In this document: in pieces, positions 9,211-15,545 of the stretch | Position numbering within the stretch: the stretch's first letter is position 1 | Layout: each line of letters opens with the position of its first letter | DNA from: Treponema sp. UBA3862 | Lineage (GTDB): Bacteria > Spirochaetota > Spirochaetia > Treponematales > Treponemataceae | DNA length: 64,000 nucleotides | Assembly (NCBI GenBank): GCA_002392405.1 | Contig: DGGY01000041.1 | Location: 62,001 to 126,000 of the forward strand | Direction: 5' to 3' | Notes under the pieces: model-generated | Database searches by the model: none | What the model saw: only the letters and a program-made list of their open reading frames with translations | What the model was told of the DNA's origin: nothing | Made by a program: the position numbers and the translations under genes

Positions 9211-9285
9211 AACTAAACTCCAGAATAAATAATATTATATCATTTATTTATTTGCTAAATGCAGTTCGAGATGTTTTTTTTTCTT

Positions 9286-9360
9286 TCATTCTCTCTGTTT
9301 TGTGTAATTAAGTTCGGCTTTTACAGGATCCCATTCAAAGATTATTTCATCTATAATTAC
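9286..9360 (-). pseudogene. Fragment resembling the N-terminus of a BrnT (DUF497) toxin
   Basis: Read leftwards, codons from 9360 give VIIDEIIFEWDPVKAELNY then TKQRE and a stop. BrnT ribonuclease toxins begin with FEWDPxKAxxNxxKHG, so the FEWDPVKAELN block is a good match; the expected KHG is KQR and the frame stops at once. There is no ATG, and stop codons close the frame just upstream. It is most likely the scar of a brnTA toxin-antitoxin locus. The block is short, so chance similarity is possible. Confidence 0.5.
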
Positions 9361-9384
9361 ATTATAATATTAAAAATTCGTCAA

Positions 9385-9411
9385 ACAAAAAAAAGGAGCC
9401 TTCCGGCTCCT
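9385..9411 (-). terminator. Rho-independent terminator of the 848-residue lipoprotein gene
   Basis: The stem AGGAGCC (9394-9400) and GGCTCCT (9405-9411) with loop TTCC is followed on the minus strand by an uninterrupted T-run. It lies 8 nt past the stop codon at 9419. Confidence 0.88.
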
Positions 9412-9418
9412 CATATCC

Positions 9419-11965
9419 CTACTCTATCGTAAACACAACAGGCTCACTTTCGTTTCCTGCGTCATCAATAAAGGTAAAGGTTACGCTGTTAGTGTTATCA
9501 GCAGTGCAGCCGGTTAAACTGATTCCAAACAGTTTTTCATCTATATTTACGGAATTATCCAGTGTAATTATTTTGTTTTCCGTATCATCGGAAAAAGCCA
9601 AAGCTTTATAAATACCAGAAGAATCAGTCTGTGCCCTCACCTCGGTTGTAAACGACGAAGTGCAGTCAACATCATATTTTATCTGCTTTATACCCGACAG
9701 TTTTTCCGTAGTTTGAACGAATAAACTTATCCAGGTACTATAGACTTTGTAAGGGTCAAGACTTCTGGGTTCAGCAACAGGTGCCGTATTGTCATAACCG
9801 AAGGCATCTTCAAGAGTAATAAGCTCACCAACATTGTTTACGTCGTCCTTTACGTAAGCATAGATATTGTGAGAACCTTCTGAAAGTCCTTCAGCTCCCC
9901 AGTTACCGCTGCCGTATACGTCTTCAAAGACATAATCAGTTTCATAAGTTTTAAGCCAGCCAGATTTTTCAAGACCGTCAGGATCTGAGTCAAACGGCGT
10001 TACACTGCAGATACGGTAAGTAAAGAGCGAATTATACGCTTCATTACCTGCATCTACAATCTTACGGTCTTCACTTCTAAACCAGTCTGTATCCATCGGA
10101 ATAGCAAGATTTTTAATTGACTCTGCATTATACCAGTAAGTAACAGGCATTTCAAAATCAGCAGCAGTTGTGGCCGGAGGTACAGTATCCTTTACAAAAT
10201 AAAACTGAGTATTGTGTTTTACCCAATCAATAGTTTCATACTGCCCAAAATATCCAGTTTTATATTTATCTGATAATAAATAACCATTACCATAATTACC
10301 ACGTGCATCGGAAAAACATGTTTCCAGGCAATACAGACCATCAGGAAATTTATAATTATTAAAATTAAAATCAACGGCAATACCGCCAGTTAACAGCAGC
10401 TCATCAACGGAATGTTCAGATTCATACAATTTTTCAAGTGCTTTTGACTGATAATCAGTAGGATAATTAATCTTATGCTTATATTGAGTTCCTTCCTTAA
10501 TTGAGTTTATATAATCTATCTCAAACTCGTATCCTGTCATGGTCGAACTTATACTTCTGTTATACATAATTTTTTGCTCATTTTTAATGGTTCCGGAATT
10601 ATCGCTGATATAAGTCAGATAATATACCATTTTATCTACATTGTTTTCATCATTAGGAACAGGATTATTGTCTTTTATATCACCACCCATTGTATAAAAA
10701 ATCATTCTGTCTTTAATTCTCTGGGGATAATAATCAGGATTCTGAAATCTTTCCCTGCATCTTTTTGCTGCAATATAATCAGCAGAATTATTTATAAAAG
10801 AATAATCATTCTTGTACGAATCAATATCAGTAAGAGAATCTGAAACAACATCATCAATAGTAAAAATATTCTGGTCCGTTGATTTTATAAAATGTCCAAG
10901 GCCATAGCCTAACACAAATCCCTGATCAGGTAAAAAAAACTTAGCGCTTAGAACAAGCGGAGAAATGGTATCTACATCATTAGCCTGCGAAAAACCAAAA
11001 GTTACTTTTTTATTTGCAGTTACACCAGCGGAGTTTTCTATTGACGGATGAATAACGATTTCAACATATCTCGTACGGTAATCATTACGAACCATATCAA
11101 CTGACAACTCCCAGTCATCAGCTTTAATGTACTCTGATGATGCTGAGTCATAAAAGTAATAGCGGTTTCCCTTTTCAGAACAGGTACGACCTACATCGCC
11201 ATAAATCTTTTCAACACTTTCAAAATAAAGGTTATTCTTGTTCTGAGTTACGATAAACTTATAGTTACCATCCTCATAATATGTACTATCCTTCATATCT
11301 TTAATATTTATTTCAATCTGTTCACGATCTATAAAGGACCCGGTTATTTTGCTTTTAAGTTCATATATATAAGATTCGGGCTTGCAAAGGTATATCGGTC
11401 CCTTATGCAGGTTAAAATTGAGCGTTTCATCATTAAATTTTAAGGAAAAAGTTTCCAGCGGATATATCGTCTTATCAGCACATGACAAAGAAACAACATA
11501 TGGCCGTGGATTAACAAGAGGTGAAATTACAACGGTTTTTCCTGTTTCATTCAATTGCTTTATTGTTACAGATATTGTTTCAGAATTGAGCTGTGAATAT
11601 GAGTCTGAAAATACAACATAATTCTCATCAAGCAGGTTATCAGAATCTTCCGGATTAGTACCATAAAAATACGCAATCCATTTATCTAAAACGTAATCAT
11701 CGTTAACGGAAAAGTTAAGCGTAAAAGGGACTCCTGCCTTAAAATAATTAGTTCCTTCCTGCTGTATAATTCCATATTGAGTGTTCCTGACACTTACAAG
11801 AACTGTATCTTCCTTTGCATTCGCAAGTGAAATCTGCTCATCAACTTTTGTCTTAAGGTCTGCCCCGTTCATAAAGCTCTCACATCCTGAGAACACTATA
11901 CAAACTAATACCCCCCCCATCATCATAAATGTAGGGAGAAGTTTCTTTAATGCGTTTTTAATCAT
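9419..11965 (-). CDS. Large Treponema-type lipoprotein with Ig-like repeats
   Basis: 848 residues from ATG 11965, which has GAGGG seven bases upstream. The signal region LPTFMMMGGVLVCIVFSGC ends in a lipobox, followed by ESFMNGADLKTKVDEQISLA. This mature N-terminus (C-E-x-F-x-x-G-A-x-x-K) is shared with the 928-residue lipoprotein ending at 19998, marking them as paralogues. The remaining sequence is beta-rich with a late segment GELITLEDAFGYDNTAPVAE, then TTEKLSGIKQIKYDV and NSVTFTFIDDAGNESEPVVF, typical of bacterial Ig-like/cadherin-like surface domains. No enzyme motif is visible. It is probably a surface-exposed adhesin or binding protein. It has its own terminator. Confidence 0.65.
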   Translation of the reverse strand: MIKNALKKLLPTFMMMGGVLVCIVFSGCESFMNGADLKTKVDEQISLANAKEDTVLVSVRNTQYGIIQQEGTNYFKAGVPFTLNFSVNDDYVLDKWIAYFYGTNPEDSDNLLDENYVVFSDSYSQLNSETISVTIKQLNETGKTVVISPLVNPRPYVVSLSCADKTIYPLETFSLKFNDETLNFNLHKGPIYLCKPESYIYELKSKITGSFIDREQIEINIKDMKDSTYYEDGNYKFIVTQNKNNLYFESVEKIYGDVGRTCSEKGNRYYFYDSASSEYIKADDWELSVDMVRNDYRTRYVEIVIHPSIENSAGVTANKKVTFGFSQANDVDTISPLVLSAKFFLPDQGFVLGYGLGHFIKSTDQNIFTIDDVVSDSLTDIDSYKNDYSFINNSADYIAAKRCRERFQNPDYYPQRIKDRMIFYTMGGDIKDNNPVPNDENNVDKMVYYLTYISDNSGTIKNEQKIMYNRSISSTMTGYEFEIDYINSIKEGTQYKHKINYPTDYQSKALEKLYESEHSVDELLLTGGIAVDFNFNNYKFPDGLYCLETCFSDARGNYGNGYLLSDKYKTGYFGQYETIDWVKHNTQFYFVKDTVPPATTAADFEMPVTYWYNAESIKNLAIPMDTDWFRSEDRKIVDAGNEAYNSLFTYRICSVTPFDSDPDGLEKSGWLKTYETDYVFEDVYGSGNWGAEGLSEGSHNIYAYVKDDVNNVGELITLEDAFGYDNTAPVAEPRSLDPYKVYSTWISLFVQTTEKLSGIKQIKYDVDCTSSFTTEVRAQTDSSGIYKALAFSDDTENKIITLDNSVNIDEKLFGISLTGCTADNTNSVTFTFIDDAGNESEPVVFTIE

Positions 11966-12060
11966 AAACACCCTCAAAATAACTGTTTATTAAATTTATA
12001 ACACATTCTAAGCAAATTTTCAGAGTTTTAGAAGAATATGAGGAAATATTGAGATTTAAA

Positions 12061-12145
12061 GGGTCAGGGATCGTGGCGGAAACACCGCAGCGAAGCGAGG
12101 AGTTGCAGCAAGAGCCCGGCCCGCGCCGAAAGGCGCGGGAGACCC
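12061..12145. repeat. Intergenic repeat R1, copy a (85 bp)
   Basis: GC-rich element beginning GGGTCAGGGATCG and ending GGGAGACCC. The ends pair (GGGTC with GACCC), and near the right end a 7-bp stem CCGCGCC/GGCGCGG closes a GAAA tetraloop. It matches the copy at 13705-13789 at 84 of 85 positions. The two copies flank the DUF4143 ATPase gene as direct repeats. Confidence 0.9.
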
Positions 12146-12152
12146 CCAAAGT

Positions 12153-13550
12153 TTATTGAGGAACCTTTAAATTTGTTACGTCAACCATTTCGACAATTTG
12201 AACTTTCTTTTCCTGCTGAATGAATCCAAGTGAATATAATGGGAGCGTATCAAAATCATTTGTGGTGCCGACATTTGTATCAGCAATTTTTACAGCCGGA
12301 TGAACTCCAAATCTTTTTGAATTTGCAAGAACAAACTTCATACTTGTTGCACGGTTATTTGATGCCTTACATTCAATAATTACTGTATTGCCGTCTTTTT
12401 CAAACAGAAAATCAAGTTCCGGAGAACCCGTTGCATCACGAAAATAATATAAATCTCTTCCTGCCTTAGAAAAAGCAGATGCTACCATGTTTTCTGCAAC
12501 CGCACCTTTGTAAGGACCTAAATCGCCGTCAAGGATTTTTGCCGGGACATCAGAACCAAGCTGAGATATTAAAAGTCCTGTATCAATATAAAAAACCTTG
12601 AATTCACCTGCCTTTTTTTCAGCTTCAAGCGGGAATGCAAGTGATTTAGTATTGTAAGACCGGATAACAAGACCTACATCTTCAAGATACTGCAGTCCGT
12701 CTGCTTTTTCAGGGGAATGACCTTTTACATCGACAAGACTGTACTGGAACTTTTTATATTCTTTTGAAAGCTGGGCGGGAAGAGAATTAAGACAGGCTTC
12801 TGCACGAAGTTTGAGAACTTCGTTTACCTTATCGGCTCCATCTTTGTCTTTATAGCGGCCAAAATCGTCTTTAATTGAATTAAGGATTTGAGTCTGAATA
12901 TCGCGTACTGAATTTAAATCATGAGTATCAAAGAAAGTATTAACAACTTCCGGCATGCCGCCAACAATCAGATACTGAAGATAAAGCTGGCGCATACTCT
13001 GATGCACGGTCGGTTCTATGACAGTCTTTTGTTCAATAGATTTCTTTACATACTGAAGTACATTTTCATCCATGCCGGTGTTAATCAGAAATTCTCCGAA
13101 CGTAAGAGGATACATTGTAATCTGCTCTTCATAACCAACCGGCACACCTCGGACATAAGGCCTTCTGAATCCTTTTACACCAAGAAAACTTCCCGTACAA
13201 ATTACATCAAAGCGACCGTCGATTGCCCAATATTTAAGGGAGCTGCGGGCATTCGGACAATCCTGAATCTCATCCAGAATCAGCAGTGTCTTATTCGGGA
13301 TAAAACGGGCGGTACGTTCAGCCGCAGTTATAGAAAGAATCATCTGGCTCACATCAAAATCACCGTCAAAAGCTTTATGAACGGCAGTATTTGCGCGCAA
13401 ATCCAGATAAACTACATTTTCATAAAACTGTTTTCCGAATTCTTTTGCAATAAACGTTTTTCCTATCTGTCTTAAACCGCGAATTACAAGAGGATGATGT
13501 TCACGGTTTTTCCATTCTATAAGTTCCTGCCATATATTTCGTTTCAGCAT
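12153..13550 (-). CDS. DUF4143-type AAA ATPase
   Basis: 465 residues. The N-terminal AAA domain has Walker A in VIRGLRQIGKTFIAKEFG and Walker B in TLLILDEIQDCP, with a sensor-like VICTGSFLGVKG. The C-terminal half is the DUF4143 domain, with a nuclease-like core GSPELDFLFEKDGNTVIIEC followed by KAS, the D-x(n)-E-x-K pattern of PD-(D/E)XK folds. The family is widespread, often multicopy and strain-variable, and its function is not established; a defence or mobile role has been suggested on genomic grounds only. The start has AAGGGA nine bases upstream and a good -10. The gene is bracketed by 85-bp direct repeats and preceded by four 33-bp tandem repeats, which suggests acquisition as a unit. 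Confidence 0.85.
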   Translation of the reverse strand: MLKRNIWQELIEWKNREHHPLVIRGLRQIGKTFIAKEFGKQFYENVVYLDLRANTAVHKAFDGDFDVSQMILSITAAERTARFIPNKTLLILDEIQDCPNARSSLKYWAIDGRFDVICTGSFLGVKGFRRPYVRGVPVGYEEQITMYPLTFGEFLINTGMDENVLQYVKKSIEQKTVIEPTVHQSMRQLYLQYLIVGGMPEVVNTFFDTHDLNSVRDIQTQILNSIKDDFGRYKDKDGADKVNEVLKLRAEACLNSLPAQLSKEYKKFQYSLVDVKGHSPEKADGLQYLEDVGLVIRSYNTKSLAFPLEAEKKAGEFKVFYIDTGLLISQLGSDVPAKILDGDLGPYKGAVAENMVASAFSKAGRDLYYFRDATGSPELDFLFEKDGNTVIIECKASNNRATSMKFVLANSKRFGVHPAVKIADTNVGTTNDFDTLPLYSLGFIQQEKKVQIVEMVDVTNLKVPQ

Positions 13551-13571
13551 ACTGATTATCCCTTGAATTGT

Positions 13572-13600
13572 ATTATATAATAAGGTTGTCAGAATTTAAA
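13572..13600 (-). promoter_or_regulatory. Probable promoter of the DUF4143 ATPase gene
   Basis: On the minus strand, TATAAT (13577-13572) is preceded by a 17-nt spacer and TTTAAA (13600-13595). Transcription would begin near 13565, leaving a leader of about 15 nt with AAGGGA before ATG 13550. The -35 box falls inside the first 33-bp repeat. Confidence 0.55.
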
Positions 13601-13706
13601 GGTAAATTACAACAATTATTGTCAGAATTCAGAGGTATTTAAGGGTTTAAATTGTCATTTTTCAAAGGTATTTTAAAGGGATTATTGTCAGAATTCAAAG
13701 GTTCGG
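13585..13706. repeat. Four tandem 33-bp repeats upstream of the ATPase gene
   Basis: Units begin at 13585, 13618, 13651 and 13684, exactly 33 bp apart. Each starts with (A/G)TTGTCA followed by an (A)GAATTCAAAGGTA-like core; unit 3 has TTTTTC in place of the AGAATTC block. The last unit runs into repeat R1 copy b. A related single unit (ATTGAGATTTAAAGG) precedes R1 copy a near 12048. Together with R1 copy b and the purM terminator they fill the 307-base gap between the ATPase gene and purM. An operator array or a simple tandem expansion are both possible. Confidence 0.8.
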
Positions 13707-13789
13707 GTCAGGGATCGTGGCGGAAACACCGCAGCGAAGCGAGGAGTTGCAGCAAGAGCCCGGCCCGCGCCGGAAGGCGCGGGAGACCC
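13705..13789. repeat. Intergenic repeat R1, copy b (85 bp)
   Basis: Direct repeat of 12061-12145, the only visible difference being in the hairpin loop (GGAA here, GAAA there; both fit the GNRA tetraloop rule). The ends GGGTC and GACCC are complementary. It lies between the purM terminator and the 33-bp repeat array. Confidence 0.9.
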
Positions 13790-13794
13790 CCGTA

Positions 13795-13835
13795 TAAAAA
13801 AAACCGGCAGAAGCATTTCACTTTCCACCGGCTTT
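13795..13835 (-). terminator. Terminator of purM
   Basis: On the minus strand AAAGCCGG pairs with CCGGTTT across an A/T-rich loop and is followed by a run of eight T. It lies 23 nt past the purM stop. Confidence 0.7.
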
Positions 13836-13857
13836 GCAGTTTAATTTTTACGACGCC

Positions 13858-14949
13858 CTACTCCAGGACTGTAGCTTCATGGCTGCCCTTGAGCTCTGTG
13901 CCAAGGTCGTGGTCTGCGGCCTTTACGTAACCGATTCTGTAAGCCTTCATGTCCGGGATGCCGAGTTTTTTGTGCACGTCTGTTGCAAAAGAAGCTGACT
14001 TTTCGTTAAAGCGGGCTATGATTTTGTCTGCGTCCTTTGCCTTAACTGCAAGGATAAGACCGATTCCCATGTTGTAGGTGCCCCACATGCCTTCGGCGTC
14101 TGCACCACGGCGAATAAGTTCATCAAAAATTGCAGGCTTTTCCCAGCTGTCCTTTTTGATTACTGAAACAAGGTTTGCACCTTTAGCGTACATGCGGGGA
14201 ACATTTTCGTAGAAACCGCCGCCTGTAATATGAACCATACCGTGAACTGATTTTCCGAACTTTTTAAGGACGTCCATTACAGGGCGTACGTAAATACGGG
14301 TTGGAGTAAGAAGAGTTTCTCCGATAGGTTTTCCGTTAAAGTCCTCGTTAAAATCCTTAACAAGCTTACGAACCAGGGAGTAGCCGTTTGAGTGGCAGCC
14401 TGTGGAAGAAAGACCGATTAAAACGTCTCCTGCTTCGATTTTCTGGCCGGTGATCATCTTTTTTTTGTCACCGAAGCCTACGCCGAAACCTGCAAGGTCG
14501 TATTTTCCTATGTCATAAAAATCAGGCATTTCGGCAGTTTCGCCGCCTAAAAGGGCACAGCCTGCGTCCACACAGCCGTCTGCAACTCCCTTTACAAGCT
14601 GACCTGCAACCTTTGCATCAAGCTTGCCGCAGGCAACATAATCAAGGAAGAAAGAAGTCTGAACGCCTGAACACAGGATGTCATTTACGCTCATGGCAAC
14701 ACAGTCGATTCCAACAGTGTCGTATTTTCCCATCTGGAAGGCGATATCAAGCTTGGTGCCGACACCGTCAGTTCCGGAAACGGCAACAGGATGACGAAGT
14801 CCCTTTGGGATTTCAAACATGCCGTTAAAACTTCCAAGGTCAGATAAAAGCCCCGGAATGCGGGTACGCTTTGCATGAACCTTGTATTCGTTTACAGCGT
14901 TGTAACCTTCTTCAACATCAACACCTGAATCTTTGTAATCAATTGCCAT
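13858..14949 (-). CDS. purM: Phosphoribosylformylglycinamidine cyclo-ligase (AIR synthetase)
   Basis: 363 residues. The start MAIDYKDSGVDVEEGYNAV at 14949 has GGAG seven bases upstream; an upstream ATG at 14970 lacks one. PurM closes FGAM to AIR with ATP. Family hallmarks are present: YKDSGVD near the N-terminus, SGTDGVGTKLDIA (phosphate/ATP loop), GIDCVAMSVNDILCSGV, LGGETAEMPDFY, LIGLSSTGCHSNGYSLVRK, and VHITGGGFYENVPRM near the C-terminus. It stands alone between an accessory ATPase and a HicB-like gene, with its own terminator, not in a purine operon. Confidence 0.96.
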   Translation of the reverse strand: MAIDYKDSGVDVEEGYNAVNEYKVHAKRTRIPGLLSDLGSFNGMFEIPKGLRHPVAVSGTDGVGTKLDIAFQMGKYDTVGIDCVAMSVNDILCSGVQTSFFLDYVACGKLDAKVAGQLVKGVADGCVDAGCALLGGETAEMPDFYDIGKYDLAGFGVGFGDKKKMITGQKIEAGDVLIGLSSTGCHSNGYSLVRKLVKDFNEDFNGKPIGETLLTPTRIYVRPVMDVLKKFGKSVHGMVHITGGGFYENVPRMYAKGANLVSVIKKDSWEKPAIFDELIRRGADAEGMWGTYNMGIGLILAVKAKDADKIIARFNEKSASFATDVHKKLGIPDMKAYRIGYVKAADHDLGTELKGSHEATVLE

Positions 14950-15030
14950 TTTTTGCTCCGTAAAAAACACCGCCGGGCGGCATAGAATATTAAAAAATTA
15001 TAGCGGTTTTACGGGTTTGTGTCATCATAG

Positions 15031-15126
15031 GGAGCTTTTTCCCGCTTTCCGGGGTTCCGGCTTACGCCTCCATCGTCCTCGCCGCCTGGGCGCCTGCGGT
15101 CGACTGCGCCCCTCCAATCGGGGCTA
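15031..15126. repeat. Intergenic repeat R2, copy a (96 bp)
   Basis: Begins GGAGCTTTTTCCCGCTTTCC and ends CCTCCAATCGGGGCTA. The interior is GC-rich with the palindrome GTCGAC and GGCGCC. It is nearly identical to 23712-23808, and its first 34 bases recur at 22872-22905. Its last bases overlap the stop codon of the DUF6273 tail remnant. Confidence 0.9.
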
Positions 15127-15171
15127 GTTTCCCATCTTAACAATACAGGCAGGAACGATGCCGCTTTTATC
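15124..15171 (-). pseudogene. Remnant of a DUF6273 lipoprotein C-terminus
   Basis: Leftward codons read DKSGIVPACIVKMGN and TAG. The lipoprotein ending at 18494 finishes SGIVPACLVKMGN and TAG, and the DNA matches closely, including the bases just before the stop. Only about 15 codons survive. They lie in frame directly after the TAG of the HicB-like gene, so readthrough would append them, but the arrangement looks like a recombination scar. Confidence 0.8.
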
Positions 15172-15513
15172 CTAAAAAGCCAGCTGCATTGAATTTATTT
15201 CGTCGTGCAGTGATTTTTCTACAAAGCTGTTCAGGGATAATCCGACTTTTTTTGCGGCAACTGCTACCTGACTGTGAAATAAAGGGGAAAGCCTGACATT
15301 GAATTTTTCGGAATAAGGCTTTTCCGGTTCAACTCCGTCTTCCTTACACCACTCAAGGTAGTCGTCTACAGAAGCATGAAATTCCTTTTCAACTTCATCT
15401 ACGGTTGTTCCCTGAAAGGTAATTACAGTCCTTGTGTTAATTACCTCACCTGAAAAAACGCGGGCTTCATCATCATATTCTACAACTCCGGCAAATCCTT
15501 TATACATCATCAT
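15172..15513 (-). CDS. HicB-like antitoxin-family protein (no HicA seen)
   Basis: 113 residues from ATG 15513 (MMMYKGFAGVVEYDDEARVF). Residues 1-60 match the HicB fold: a partly degraded RNase H-like sheet with GEVINTRTVITFQGTTVDEV and EFHASVDDYLEWCKE. Residues 75-113 form a ribbon-helix-helix DNA-binding tail (FNVRLSPLFHSQVAVAAKKV, SLNSFVEKSLHDEI). HicB neutralises the HicA ribonuclease and represses the operon. No HicA-like ORF is adjacent, so this is an orphan antitoxin or a stand-alone regulator. An in-frame ATG at 15534 would add seven residues. Confidence 0.75.
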   Translation of the reverse strand: MMMYKGFAGVVEYDDEARVFSGEVINTRTVITFQGTTVDEVEKEFHASVDDYLEWCKEDGVEPEKPYSEKFNVRLSPLFHSQVAVAAKKVGLSLNSFVEKSLHDEINSMQLAF

Positions 15514-15545
15514 TTTTAACTCATAACCAGACAATTAATTCCAGT

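Noticed and set aside
13652..13930. Rightward 92-codon frame overlapping repeat R1 copy b and the purM end
   Set aside because: It runs through a repeat and a terminator, has no ribosome-binding site and resembles no protein.
15031..15126. R2 as an integron attC site, since Treponema denticola has a chromosomal integron
   Set aside because: No GTTRRRY/RYYYAAC core pair and no attC-type R/L boxes were found; the element occurs next to genes in different orientations and no integrase is present.
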